64,000 nucleotides of DNA from Bradyrhizobium sp. 200 (GCF_023100945.1 NZ_CP064689.1:1408001-1472000), one strand, 5' to 3'. Counted from the stretch's first letter, positions 17,335 to 26,485 are shown. Notes: a model not told the origin generated them from the letters alone. Made by a program: numbers and translations.

Positions 17335-18530
17335 CGCCGGAGATGATCGCCGATTCCATCGTCAATTTGTGCGGCGCGATTGGCCTTGGCGTCGCCATGG
17401 CCACGCTCTACCGGCGCGATCCCCGAAGCCCGCTGACCCGGCGCCTGCTGGTCGCGCTCGGCATCATCGCGTTGCTGTTCCTGGTGCGCGGCACAGCGTG
17501 GTGGAGCGGCAGCGGCGTGCTCGACAATTTGTCGATGATCCCGGCTGCGCTGATCCCGCTCGGCGCCTTGATCGTCACCGAAGGGATTCTGCGGCGTCAT
17601 GCTCCCCGCCCGGCCAAGATCGTCATTCTGACCGGCGGCATCGCGCTCGGTCTCGCCGGCGCTGTCGGATCGGAGCGCTTTGTGGCGCCCTTTGCCATCC
17701 TGCTCGCCTTGTTCCAGCTCGGCGGCTTTGCCATCTGCGCCTGGCTGCTGGCGACACGCGACCGGACCACGCTGATGGCGTCCGAAAATCGCAGCATCGG
17801 TCGCCTCGCCGTTGGCGCCGTCCTCGTCATTCCCTTTATCGTCACCGATTTCAGGGTGCTGATGCCGGACATCCCGGTCAGGCTCGGGGCACTGGGAGCA
17901 TTGCTCGTCGTCACCGCGATCCTGATCGCGGAACGCGGCGCGGAGACGCAGCGTCAGGCGCTTCTGATGACGGCGTTGCGGCTGTCGAGTTCGGCGCTTC
18001 TCGGCATTGCCGCGGCGTTTGTCGCGCCGGATGTCGATGCAGCACAGGTCATGCGGTTTTGCGCCATCGCGATCGCGGGCGTTCTCACCATCGGCTTGAT
18101 GGTGGACGCGCTGCGTGCGCACTTCGAATCGCAGGTCCCCGGCGTTCTCAATTCCGTCGCGGCGTCGCCGGCCAGGACGCGCGACGCGCTGATCGCGGAA
18201 CTCGCGCGTCATCCGATCTTCGAGAGCGCCCGGCGCTATCGGGAGAACGAACTGCTGGCGTATGATCCGCGGCTGCTGCGCGATTTCCTGTCGCGCGTGC
18301 GGGTGCTGCGCCGGCCTGACGCGCCGTGGGGCCTTTCATTGTCCGATCCGGCCGTCGAGCGCGTGATGTCGCTGCTGGCCGCCAACAGCGCGACGCATCT
18401 CATCGTCCTGTCGCACGATCCGATCGACGTCATCGCGCTTGCGGTTCCCGTGATTTCGGCCGATCCGGCCACGGAAACGGCGCTGGCCCTGGTGCGGCGC
18501 CTGCTGGCGCTGACGCCGGAGACCATCTGA
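17331..18530 (+). CDS. Polytopic membrane protein with C-terminal soluble domain, hypothetical
   Basis: 399 aa. About eight membrane helices occupy residues 5-265 (for example LLVALGIIALLFLVRG, AALIPLGALIVTEG, ILLALFQLGGFAICAWL, FCAIAIAGVLTIGLMV), followed by a soluble tail of about 130 residues. The ATG overlaps the stop of the acetyltransferase-like gene by 4 nt. No known transporter or sensor signature was recognised. The pairing suggests a membrane receptor or carrier for the modified product, which is speculation. Confidence 0.75.
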   Translation: MTPEMIADSIVNLCGAIGLGVAMATLYRRDPRSPLTRRLLVALGIIALLFLVRGTAWWSGSGVLDNLSMIPAALIPLGALIVTEGILRRHAPRPAKIVILTGGIALGLAGAVGSERFVAPFAILLALFQLGGFAICAWLLATRDRTTLMASENRSIGRLAVGAVLVIPFIVTDFRVLMPDIPVRLGALGALLVVTAILIAERGAETQRQALLMTALRLSSSALLGIAAAFVAPDVDAAQVMRFCAIAIAGVLTIGLMVDALRAHFESQVPGVLNSVAASPARTRDALIAELARHPIFESARRYRENELLAYDPRLLRDFLSRVRVLRRPDAPWGLSLSDPAVERVMSLLAANSATHLIVLSHDPIDVIALAVPVISADPATETALALVRRLLALTPETI

Positions 18531-18622
18531 CATTTCGTCATGCAAATTTTTTCGCCCGACTTACGAAATGCATCCTGACTGTGATAAGACCGCCGCCGTA
18601 ACGGTTATGACAGGGCAGGCCG

Positions 18623-18829
18623 ATGTCAAAGCAAGCGATGCGCGAGGAGGCCGAACGCCTGATCCGCGAGACGATGGAAAAGAAGGCCCTCGTCGTCAAA
18701 CAGGGCAACACTCGGATCGAGGCCGTCTGCGGCAAATGCGGTGCGCCGAACCGCGTTCAGGCGGAAAAGGGCGCGACCCGCGTCAAATACGTCTGCAAGC
18801 AATGCGGCGACAAGCAGGTGACGCTGTAG
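18623..18829 (+). CDS. Small zinc-ribbon protein
   Basis: 68 aa with a charged helical N-terminus (MREEAERLIRETMEKKALVV) and two CxxC knuckles, VCGKCGAPN and VCKQCGDKQ, 19 residues apart, a typical zinc ribbon. Likely a small nucleic-acid or protein-binding factor; no name is recognised. It stands alone, followed by a palindromic element. Confidence 0.8.
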   Translation: MSKQAMREEAERLIRETMEKKALVVKQGNTRIEAVCGKCGAPNRVQAEKGATRVKYVCKQCGDKQVTL

Positions 18830-18868
18830 GCGGTATACGATCGACCGCTTTCAACGCGTGACGTCTTT

Positions 18869-19009
18869 CCTTCTCCCCTTGTGGGAGAAGGTGGCGCGGA
18901 CGAAGTCCGTGCCGGATGAGGGGTCTCTATCCGCGGAGAGAACCCCTCACCCGTCTCAATCGCGCGTTCCGCGCGATTGATCCACCCTCTCCCACAAGGG
19001 GAGAGGGGC
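18869..19009. repeat. CCTTCTCCCC-type palindromic element, copy 2
   Basis: The left arm 18869-18894 is identical to the left arm of the element at 8676; the right arm near 18982-19009 is slightly diverged (CTCTCCC for TTCTCCC). The nested GGATGAGGGGT / ACCCCTCACCC pair is also present. It lies between the zinc-ribbon gene and the convergent SDR gene and may serve as a bidirectional terminator. Confidence 0.88.
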
Positions 19010-19019
19010 ACCCGCCCAC

Positions 19020-19871
19020 TCATTCCCCCTTCACGTACCTAGCAAACGCCTCGGCATAATCCGGATGCCAGCGCGACAGCGCCGGGCGATTTTCCACGAT
19101 ATCGCCGGCAGCCCACAGCATGCGCCGTTCGTCGAGTTCTCTCGGCACGTCATTGTCCGGGCAGAGGATATAGAAATCGCCGGCCTCGATACGGGCGATC
19201 ATGAAGTCGACGGTCTGCTCGGCCGTCCAGGCGCCGGGCGGCTTCTCGGTGCGGCCGCGCGCGGTCAGCGCGGTGAAGACGTGACCGGGGATCATCAGAT
19301 GCGCGCTGATCCTGCAGCCAGGCATGTTCCGCAACTCGTGCTGCAGCGCCTCCGTCTGCGCCTTCACGCCGGCCTTCGAGACGTTGTAGGCGGGATTGCC
19401 GGGCGGCGTGGTGATGCCCTGCTTGGAGCCGGTGTTGATGATGAGACCGGGCCGTCCGCGTTCGATCATGTGGGGGGCAAACGCCTGCGTGCCGTGAATC
19501 ACGCCCCACAAATTGACCGCGAGAATGCGCTGCCAGTTCTCCAGCGGGCCCAAACTGTTGCTGTCGGGGCCGATGCCGGCATTGTTCATCAGGACATCGG
19601 TGCCGCCGAACCGCTTCTGCACCGCGGTCTCCAGTCCCGCGAGGTCGTCGAAGCGGCTGACATCGATGGGCGCCGACATGATATCGGCGGCGCCGCCCTT
19701 CGCGACGGATGCCAGTTGGGCGGCCGCCTCGGCGAGCCGGTCGGCTCCGATATCGGCGATGCAGACCTTCATGCCGATGGCGGCGAAACGTGTGGCGGCG
19801 GCGAGGCCGATGCCGGACGCGCCGCCGGTGATCACGGCGACATTGTTCGGCGATAGGGCAGGATGGGGCAT
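19020..19871 (-). CDS. Short-chain dehydrogenase/reductase
   Basis: 283 aa classical SDR. NAD(P)-binding TGGASGIG near residue 16, NNAG motif (DVLMNNAGIG), and catalytic Ser-Tyr-Lys in NTGSKQG and YNVSKAG. It is somewhat longer than the usual 250 aa at the C-terminus (WHPDYAEAFARYVKGE). Probably oxidises or reduces an alcohol/ketone; the substrate is unknown. A wHTH regulator gene lies 72 nt upstream on the same strand and may control it. Confidence 0.88.
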   Translation of the reverse strand: MPHPALSPNNVAVITGGASGIGLAAATRFAAIGMKVCIADIGADRLAEAAAQLASVAKGGAADIMSAPIDVSRFDDLAGLETAVQKRFGGTDVLMNNAGIGPDSNSLGPLENWQRILAVNLWGVIHGTQAFAPHMIERGRPGLIINTGSKQGITTPPGNPAYNVSKAGVKAQTEALQHELRNMPGCRISAHLMIPGHVFTALTARGRTEKPPGAWTAEQTVDFMIARIEAGDFYILCPDNDVPRELDERRMLWAAGDIVENRPALSRWHPDYAEAFARYVKGE

Positions 19872-19943
19872 GTAAAGTTTCCTGGACTGCTTGGGGGAGG
19901 GCGACCTCAGCGCGTCCAGTTATCGCATACTTTGCGCTTGTTA

Positions 19944-20324
19944 TCAGCCCGCGCGTTTCTTCGCCCGGCCGATATCCGATCGCAAGGCCTGCAATTCCCT
20001 GCGCGCGGCGGCTGCGGCGGTGCGCTCGATCTTGCGGTAGCGCGCGACCAGCGAGAGGCCAAATGGCGTCAGCACAGCGCCGCCGCCGTTCTTGCCGCCG
20101 GTCTGCCGTTCCACCGCGGCCTGCCGGCAGATGCGGTTGATCTCGTCGACCAGATCCCATGCCCGCTTGTAGGACATTTCCATGGCGCGGCCGGCGGCCG
20201 AAATCGAACCGCTTCGATGGATCGTTTCGAGCAGCTCGATCTTGCCGGGACCGATACGCCCCCTCGCGTCGATATCGATGCGGACGCTGAGCGAAGGGAG
20301 CGACTTGCCGTTCGGTTTTTGCAT
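19944..20324 (-). CDS. ModE-like winged helix-turn-helix regulator
   Basis: 126 aa from ATG 20324; a GTG at 20339 gives five more residues and neither has a strong ribosome site. The core is the ModE/LysR-type wHTH: GPGKIELLETIHRSGSISAA then GRAMEMSYKRAWDLVDEINR, with the wing GGGAVLTPFG. It lacks the C-terminal molybdate-binding (TOBE) domains of full ModE, so molybdate response is uncertain. Divergent from the old-yellow-enzyme gene. Confidence 0.82.
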   Translation of the reverse strand: MQKPNGKSLPSLSVRIDIDARGRIGPGKIELLETIHRSGSISAAGRAMEMSYKRAWDLVDEINRICRQAAVERQTGGKNGGGAVLTPFGLSLVARYRKIERTAAAAARRELQALRSDIGRAKKRAG

Positions 20325-20431
20325 GGAAGATGTGCTCACTCGCTTCGAGACTACACGTTGCGTCCCAAATCTTTTACGAACAAGCTGAAGCGGTTACATA
20401 TCCGTATCAACACGGGGTTCTGGGAATAGAC

Positions 20432-21556
20432 ATGAATTATCCATCGTTGTTTTCGCCGCTCAAGGTCGGTCCCTATCAGCTCAAGCATCGTCTCGCGATG
20501 GCGCCGTTGACGCGGATGCGCGCGGCCAAGCCCTCGCTCGCGCCGCGGCCGCTGAACGCCGAGTATTACGCGCAGCGCGCGACGCCGGGCGGGTTGCTGA
20601 TCGCCGAAGCCTCGCCGGTGACGGAAACGGGCTTCGGCAGCCCCGGCGTACCCGGCATCTATACCGAGCAGCAGATCGCGGGCTGGCGCGAAGTGGTCGA
20701 TGCCGTTCACGCCAGGGGCGGCGTGATCTTCCTGCAGCTATGGCATGTCGGCCGCGTCTCGCACTCCTCGTTCCAGCCGGGCGGCGTGTTGCCGGTCGCG
20801 CCATCGGCGGTGCCGATTGCGGACCTGAAGACCGGGACCGCCGACGGCAAGGCTGTCCTCTACGAGACGCCGCGGGCGCTGGAGATCTCGGAGATATCAG
20901 GCGTGGTCGATGCCTACCGGCAGGCGGCGAAGAATGCGCTTGCGGCCGGCTTCGACGGCGTCGAGGTGCACGGCGCCAACGGCTATCTGATCGAGCAGTT
21001 CCTGCAGTCGCACACCAATTTGCGCACCGACCAGTATGGCGGCTCGATTCCGAACCGCGTGCGCTTCCTGATGGAAGTGACGCAGGCCGTGGTGGAAGTC
21101 TGGGGCGCGGATCGTGTTGGCGTGCGGCTCTCGCCCTATGGTGTAGCCAATGGCAGTGGCGAGCCGGACCCGATGCCGCTCTACACATATGCGGTCGAAC
21201 AGCTCAACCCGCTTGGCCTCGCCTATCTGCATTTCATCGAGCCGCGCTCCTCCGGCGCCGGCCGCGCCGAGGTCAACCATCAGAACGTGCCGTCGGCGAT
21301 GGTGCTGTTCCGCCCGATCTGGAAAGGCGTACTGATTACTGCCGGCGGCTTCACCGGCGAGGCCGCGGATGCGGCGATCCGCGATGGCCATGCCGACGCG
21401 GTCGCGTTCGGCCGCATCTTCATTTCCAATCCGGACCTGCCGCGCCGCCTGCAACGCGGCTTCCCGCTGACACCCTACAACCGCGCGACCTTCTATGGCG
21501 GCGACGTGGCCGGCTACACGGATTATCCGGAGCATAACGAGCTGGAGCAGGCGTGA
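20432..21556 (+). CDS. Old yellow enzyme family ene-reductase (NemA-like)
   Basis: 374 aa from the ATG at 20432. FMN-dependent TIM barrel reducing activated C=C bonds. Signs: LFSPLKVGPYQLKHRLAMAP, active-site stretch FLQLWHVGRVSH, substrate-binding VEVHGANGYLIEQFLQ with DQYGGSIPNR, and C-terminal ITAGGFTGE...AFGRIFISNPDLP. It closely resembles N-ethylmaleimide reductases, so a role in electrophile or nitro-ester detoxification is likely. Divergent from the ModE-like gene. Confidence 0.92.
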   Translation: MNYPSLFSPLKVGPYQLKHRLAMAPLTRMRAAKPSLAPRPLNAEYYAQRATPGGLLIAEASPVTETGFGSPGVPGIYTEQQIAGWREVVDAVHARGGVIFLQLWHVGRVSHSSFQPGGVLPVAPSAVPIADLKTGTADGKAVLYETPRALEISEISGVVDAYRQAAKNALAAGFDGVEVHGANGYLIEQFLQSHTNLRTDQYGGSIPNRVRFLMEVTQAVVEVWGADRVGVRLSPYGVANGSGEPDPMPLYTYAVEQLNPLGLAYLHFIEPRSSGAGRAEVNHQNVPSAMVLFRPIWKGVLITAGGFTGEAADAAIRDGHADAVAFGRIFISNPDLPRRLQRGFPLTPYNRATFYGGDVAGYTDYPEHNELEQA

Positions 21557-21587
21557 CCGCTTCGTAGCCCGGATGGAGCGAAGGCTA

Positions 21588-21675
21588 CCGTCATTGCGAG
21601 CGAAGCGAAGCAATCCATTCTATCCTTGCGCTGCGGCATGGATTGCTTCGTCGCTTTCGCTCCTCGCAATGACGG
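21588..21675. repeat. CATTGCGAG-type palindromic element, copy A
   Basis: CCGTCATTGCGAG begins it and CTCGCAATGACGG ends it, with inner arms GAAGCAATCCAT / ATGGATTGCTTCG. Homologous copies are at 26385-26468 and 37938-38025. It is a non-coding hairpin between the ene-reductase and GFA genes. Confidence 0.92.
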
Positions 21676-21696
21676 AAACTAGGACGGTGCCTGAAG

Positions 21697-22212
21697 ATGT
21701 TTCCTGAACCGGAAGAATCGGAAAAGAAAAAGACCAAAGCCGTCGCGCTCGGCAAGCCTGCTGCCGGCCGATGCCTGTGCGGCAAGGTCGCCTTCGAGAT
21801 CGACGTGCCGGCGCGCTGGGCCTGGCACGATCACTCGCCGTCGAGCCGCCGCGCGCATGGCGCGGCCTATGCAACCTATGTCGGAAGCTGGCGCAAACGC
21901 TTCCGCATTACCAAGGGCAAGGCCAATCTCACACGGTACGAAGACGAGGTCACCAAGACGGTACGCAGTTTTTGCTCCAATTGCGGCACGCCTGTCGTCT
22001 ATGAGCGTCCGCGCTCGCCGCACATGGTCAACATCCCCCGCGCGCTGTTCTCCGGCCGCACCGGCCGCCAGCCGCTCTATCACATCGCGATCGAGGAATT
22101 GCAGGAGTGGGCCTATACCGGTGAACCGCTGGTGCCGCTGAAGGGATATCCCGGTGTGGTCTGGCAGCGCTCGAAAAAGAAGAAGCGCGCGGATCGTGAA
22201 GGGATGGTCTAG
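21697..22212 (+). CDS. GFA-family (glutathione-dependent formaldehyde-activating enzyme-like) protein
   Basis: 171 aa with the zinc-binding pattern of the GFA/CENP-V fold: RCLCGKVAFEID near residue 25, and FCSNCGTPVVYE near residue 95. The usual additional Cys after the first pair appears replaced by the HDHSPSSRRAHG stretch, a common variant. The Lys-rich termini are unusual. Most family members have no proven function. Its TAG stop touches the TAG of a transposase relic on the other strand. Confidence 0.82.
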   Translation: MFPEPEESEKKKTKAVALGKPAAGRCLCGKVAFEIDVPARWAWHDHSPSSRRAHGAAYATYVGSWRKRFRITKGKANLTRYEDEVTKTVRSFCSNCGTPVVYERPRSPHMVNIPRALFSGRTGRQPLYHIAIEELQEWAYTGEPLVPLKGYPGVVWQRSKKKKRADREGMV

Positions 22213-22283
22213 AGCGTGGACCCACTACGCGCAGCCAGCCATAGCCGGATGGATGCGAGCTGGACGAAGGCGATAAGGGGCTT
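22209..22283 (-). pseudogene. Transposase C-terminal remnant (IS5-like)
   Basis: Read on the minus strand the last 24 codons give KPLIAFVQLASIRLWLAA followed by six residues and TAG. The F-V-Q-L-A-S-I-R-L-W-L core is typical of the C-terminus of IS5-type transposases. Upstream the frame degrades, and no inverted repeat or start is visible. A decayed insertion-sequence end is the best reading; the short length limits certainty. Confidence 0.5.
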
Positions 22284-22477
22284 GAAACACGGCAAGACAG
22301 TTCGGCTCAATGTGGCCCGCCAAGGAGCGGGTCGGACGCTATGCACCCGAAAGCGGACCTATTATGCTCACGCTGAGCTTTGTCGTTCTTGACCCGTTTC
22401 GGACATGAGCATAGCCGGACATCGGCCCACAATCCTGCTATATAACCATTCAATTTCCCCGAGCCTGGGGGTCGATC
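22284..22477. other. Intergenic region before cyclase gene
   Basis: Apart from the transposase remnant at its left edge, this stretch holds a loose inverted pair (TATGCTCA near 22360 and TGAGCATA near 22407) and repeated CGGACAT words. No gene or clear promoter was seen. Confidence 0.4.
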
Positions 22478-24265
22478 TTGAGCAGCGAGCACGTAGAGCG
22501 GCGACTGGCGGCTATTCTGGCGGCGGATGTCGCAGGCTCTTGTCGCTTGATAGGGATCGATGAAGAAGGCACGCTGGCGCAACTGAAAGCTCTTCGAAAG
22601 ACGCTTTTCGATCCCAAAATCGCTGAGCATCACGGGCGTGTCGTCAAGAATACAGGCGACGGCGCCCTCGTTGAGTTCGCCAGCGTGGTCGATGCGGTGC
22701 GATGTGCCGACGAAATCCAACGCGGCGTGGCAGAACAAAACACCGATGTGCCGCAGGACAAACGGATCGAATTTCGCATCGGCATTCACATCGGTGATAT
22801 TATCATCGCAGACGATGATATTTTTGGTGATGGGGTCAATATTGCAGTGCGTCTCGAAGGGATCGCAGAGCCGGGTGGGATTTGCATTTCCGACGATGCT
22901 CACCGGCAGGTTCGTGGCAAGGTTGAAAGCACCTTAGAGGATATGGGCGCTCAAACGCTCAAGAATATCGCCGAACCGATGCGGGTCTGGCGTATTCAGA
23001 AAAACAGCGTCTCCTCTTTAGTAATCCCGGCATATCCATTCAGCGGTCACGCTGCACTCCCTCTACCTGACGGCCCGTCGATAGCGATACTGCCGTTCCA
23101 GAATATGAGCGGTGATCCCGATCAGGATTACTTCGCTGATGGCATGGTGGACGAAATCACCACAGCGTTGTCGCGGTTCAAATCTCTATTCGTGATCGCG
23201 CGCAATTCGAGTTTTACTTACAAGGGCAAAGCCGTCGATATCAAGCAGGTCGGGCGCGAACTCGGCGTCAGCTATGTGCTTGAAGGCAGTGTACGTAAGG
23301 CAGCCGGAAAAGTCCGCATCATCGGCCAATTGATTGATGCCGCGACCGGGATGCACCTTTGGGCAGATCGGTTTGATGGAGGGCTCGGCGACATCTTCGA
23401 TCTTCAGGACCAGGTGACTGAGAGCGTCGTGGGGGCGATTGCCCCAGCGGTGATAGACGCCGAGATCGAGCGTGCCAAGCGCAAGCCGACCGAGAGTCTC
23501 GACGCCTACGCCCTATATTTGCGCGGTTTGGCCAGGCTTTATCAGTTTAACCGGGAAGCGAACGACGAGGCGTTGCGCCTGTTCTACAGTGCGATCGAGC
23601 GCGACCCAAATTATGCGTACGCCTACGGCCGTGCCGCCTCTTGCTATGCCGATGCCAAGGCCTTTGGCTGGATTTCAGGCACGGCAAACGAGGGTGCCGA
23701 AGTGACGAGGCTCGCTCAGCGGGCGGTTGAGTTGGGCAAAGATGATGCGATCGCGCTCGCCCTCAGCGGATGGGGGTTAGCATATGTTGCTCGCGATCTC
23801 GGAGTAGCCGCCGGTTTGATCGATCGCGCAATTATGCTCAATTCCAATTTGGCCGGGGCGTGGTATTGCGGTGGCTGGGTGAAAAACTGGCTGGGCGAGC
23901 CGGGAGCGGCAATCGGGCGCTTCGCTCGTGCCATGCGCCTGAACCCACTTGATCCGCGGATGGGATCTATGCGAATCGGGGCCGCTCATGCACATTTCTT
24001 CCTAGGCCGCTATGACGAAGCGGCATCGTTGGCGGCAATAGCATTGCAGGACAATCCGGACCTTCAACCTGGGTTACGTGTCGCTGCCGCAAGCAATGCA
24101 ATGGCCGGACGGCCGGAGCGAGCACATAAGCAGGTGGCTCGGCTGCGGCTACTGAATCCCACGCTGCGTGTTTCCAATCTCAAAGACGTGCTGGGACCTT
24201 ATCGACATCCCGAAGACCTCTCGCGATACGAAGAAGGATTGCGGCGAGCCGGGCTGCCCGAATGA
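22478..24265 (+). CDS. Class III adenylate/guanylate cyclase with TolB-like and TPR regions, second copy
   Basis: 595 aa starting at TTG 22478, supported by GGGGG 5-6 nt upstream and alignment with the paralogue at 710-2476. The cyclase domain (LAADVAGSCRLIG, KNTGDGALVEF, FGDGVNIAVRLEG) keeps both metal Asp positions; the first motif has GS in place of the usual GYS. It is followed by IAILPFQNMSGDPDQ, YVLEGSVRK and TPR helices (IERDPNYAYAYGRA). A cytoplasmic signalling enzyme. The rare start codon suggests low expression. Confidence 0.87.
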   Translation: MSSEHVERRLAAILAADVAGSCRLIGIDEEGTLAQLKALRKTLFDPKIAEHHGRVVKNTGDGALVEFASVVDAVRCADEIQRGVAEQNTDVPQDKRIEFRIGIHIGDIIIADDDIFGDGVNIAVRLEGIAEPGGICISDDAHRQVRGKVESTLEDMGAQTLKNIAEPMRVWRIQKNSVSSLVIPAYPFSGHAALPLPDGPSIAILPFQNMSGDPDQDYFADGMVDEITTALSRFKSLFVIARNSSFTYKGKAVDIKQVGRELGVSYVLEGSVRKAAGKVRIIGQLIDAATGMHLWADRFDGGLGDIFDLQDQVTESVVGAIAPAVIDAEIERAKRKPTESLDAYALYLRGLARLYQFNREANDEALRLFYSAIERDPNYAYAYGRAASCYADAKAFGWISGTANEGAEVTRLAQRAVELGKDDAIALALSGWGLAYVARDLGVAAGLIDRAIMLNSNLAGAWYCGGWVKNWLGEPGAAIGRFARAMRLNPLDPRMGSMRIGAAHAHFFLGRYDEAASLAAIALQDNPDLQPGLRVAAASNAMAGRPERAHKQVARLRLLNPTLRVSNLKDVLGPYRHPEDLSRYEEGLRRAGLPE

Positions 24266-24704
24266 TCATCGCATCAAGGTGTTCGCCCGTGGCGACGAGG
24301 TGGACGAATAAGATTGCCGCGGTGCATGAGTCCGTTCATGGCCCTTCTGCGACATCGGGCTATGTCCGCTATTCCGCCGCTGTTGAGGGTTGAGCGGACA
24401 TCAGTCAGTCGCTAAATGAGTACACGGCCTAAAGCGGGATGAGGCCGTGACGACGGACCATCTCGTGTCCCGGACGCAAGCGGTCTGAGTGCCGCGAGCC
24501 GGGGCCCGTTCTACTTTGCATGGGGTTGTTTTCACGATTTTTGTGTCTGGGCCTTGCGGCACACTGCTGCCGCGCTCCGCCGCGTCCGGGACACGGAAAA
24601 CGCATGTGCAGAGCAGCCATGACCGCGCTCCATTGCTTACACGCGCCAAGTTTGGTCATCTGCTTCCACCCCGCACGTTTTCGAAGCGGCGGGCGGGAGG
24701 AACT
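24266..24704. other. 439-bp non-coding region with inverted repeat
   Basis: It contains a short hairpin (CACGGCCT 24423-24430 / AGGCCGTG 24442-24449) and a perfect 14-bp inverted repeat CGTGTCCCGGACGC (24464-24477) / GCGTCCGGGACACG (24582-24595). Overlapping reading frames on both strands here have no family resemblance and are judged chance. Confidence 0.6.
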
Positions 24705-26369
24705 ATGAAAAACAAGATCACCGGCCGCTCCGCATTCCTTGCATTGCTGAAGGACGAGGGCGTCACCCATCTGTTCGGCAATCCCGGCACCACCGAACTG
24801 CCGATCATGCATGCGCTGAAGGACCACCCCGACCTTACCTATGTGATGGCGATGCAGGAAAGCCTTGTTGTCGCCATGGCCGATGGCTTCAGCCGCGCTT
24901 CGGGCAAGCTCGTCGCCTGCAACGTCCATGTCGCGCCGGGCCTCGGCAACGCTATGGGCTCACTCTATAACGCCAGCTTCACCGGCACGCCCCTGATCCT
25001 GACCGCGGGCCAGCAGGAGCAGGGCCACGGCTTGACCGAGCCGGTGCTCTACGGTCCGCTGGTGCAGATGGCGGCGCCGCTGGTGAAATGGGCCGTCGAG
25101 GTGACGCGTCTGGAAGACCTGCCGCGGATCGTGCGCCGCGCCGCCAAGATCGCCACCACGCCGCCGACCGGGCCGGTGTTCATCTCGTTGCCGGGCGACA
25201 TCCTCAATGCCGAGGCCGGCATTGAGCTTGGCCGCTCGACCCGGGTCGATACGCGCGTCAAGCCGGCGGACGAATCGCTGCAGGCGCTGACCGCGCGCAT
25301 CCTCAAGGCAGAACGGCCCGTGATCATCGTCGGGGACGAGATCGTCAAGAGCGATGCATTGCGGGAGGCCGCCCAATTGGCGGAAACGCTCGGCTGTCCG
25401 GCGTATCAATCGTCGACGCCGTATGGCGCGCATTTCCTGTCGGAAAGCCCGTGCTTCATGGGTGCGCTGGCGCGCATCCAGAAAATCGCCCGCGACACGC
25501 TTGCGCCTTACGATCTCATTGTTGCGCTCGGCGGCGATCCGCTGCGGATGTCGGTTTACAGCGAGACCGATCCGCTGCCCGACGGGTTGTCGATCGTGCA
25601 GATCGGCCTGGTCGATCACGATCTCGCCAGGAATTACGGCGCCGACATCGCGCTCAAGGCCGACGTGAGGGAGACCCTGCGCGCGCTGGTTCCGGCGCTG
25701 AAGGCTGCCGGCGGCGCTGCGCTTGAAATGCGTGCTAGACAGGGATTGGACGCGCTGGCGTCGAAGAACTGGACAGCCCGGCGCAAGCCGCTGGTCGAAC
25801 AGATATCGAAACACGCCAGCACCTCGCCGATCGATCCGGACTGGCTGGCATTGCAGGTGGTCGAGGCGATGCCGGATAATGCGATCCTGGTCGACGAGGG
25901 ACTGACGTCATCGCGGCAGATCATCGCGCTGCGGCCGCATCGCGACCGCTACGGCTATCACGCGCTGGCCTCGGGCGGCATCGGCTGGGGATTGCCGGCG
26001 TCCGTCGGCGTCAGCCTCGCCAATCCGGAGCGGCCCGTCGTGTGTTACTCCGGCGACGGTAGTTCGATGTATTCGATCCAGTCGCTGTGGACGGCGGCCA
26101 ACCACAAGCTGCCGCTGACCTTCGTGATCGTCAACAATGGCGGCTACCGCATCATCAAGCAGCGGCTGCTCGCCTTCCACGGCGATGAGAATTATGTCGG
26201 CATGGACTTCATCGATCCCCCGGTGGATTTTACGGGAATTGCGAAATCGCTGGGGCTGGAGGCGACCAAGGTCACCGATCCCTCGCAGTTGAAGTCGGTG
26301 CTGTCATCGGCCTTCAGCCGCCCTGGCGCGAAGTTGATCGAAGTCGTCGTAAACAATTCGGTGAATTGA
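24705..26369 (+). CDS. Thiamine-diphosphate decarboxylase (benzoylformate decarboxylase-like)
   Basis: 554 aa from the ATG at 24705 (GGGAGGA upstream). The order is PYR domain with catalytic Glu in VMAMQESLVVAMADGFSRA, middle domain, and PP domain with ThDP motif GDGSSMYSIQSLW...VIVNNGGY. The protein resembles benzoylformate decarboxylase more than acetolactate synthase: no small subunit follows and the C-terminus is short. Likely decarboxylates a 2-oxo acid in the cytoplasm. Monocistronic. Confidence 0.87.
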   Translation: MKNKITGRSAFLALLKDEGVTHLFGNPGTTELPIMHALKDHPDLTYVMAMQESLVVAMADGFSRASGKLVACNVHVAPGLGNAMGSLYNASFTGTPLILTAGQQEQGHGLTEPVLYGPLVQMAAPLVKWAVEVTRLEDLPRIVRRAAKIATTPPTGPVFISLPGDILNAEAGIELGRSTRVDTRVKPADESLQALTARILKAERPVIIVGDEIVKSDALREAAQLAETLGCPAYQSSTPYGAHFLSESPCFMGALARIQKIARDTLAPYDLIVALGGDPLRMSVYSETDPLPDGLSIVQIGLVDHDLARNYGADIALKADVRETLRALVPALKAAGGAALEMRARQGLDALASKNWTARRKPLVEQISKHASTSPIDPDWLALQVVEAMPDNAILVDEGLTSSRQIIALRPHRDRYGYHALASGGIGWGLPASVGVSLANPERPVVCYSGDGSSMYSIQSLWTAANHKLPLTFVIVNNGGYRIIKQRLLAFHGDENYVGMDFIDPPVDFTGIAKSLGLEATKVTDPSQLKSVLSSAFSRPGAKLIEVVVNNSVN

Positions 26370-26384
26370 TGCACGATCCATCAA

Positions 26385-26468
26385 CGTCATTGCGAGGAGC
26401 GTAGCGACGAAGCAATCCATTATTCCTTTGAGACCCGATGGATTGCTTCGCTGCGCTCGCAATGACGG
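26385..26468. repeat. CATTGCGAG-type palindromic element, copy B
   Basis: CGTCATTGCGAG at the left, CTCGCAATGACGG at the right, inner GAAGCAATCCAT / ATGGATTGCTTCG. It lies between convergent genes, so it may also terminate both transcripts. Confidence 0.9.
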
Positions 26469-26485
26469 TTGATAGATCTGCGCTT

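Noticed and set aside
19065..19856. Plus-strand frame opposite the SDR gene
   Set aside because: Shadow of the SDR gene on the minus strand, which has complete catalytic motifs.
24429..24929. Minus-strand frame upstream of the ThDP enzyme
   Set aside because: Antisense to the ThDP enzyme start and across an inverted repeat; no recognisable domain.
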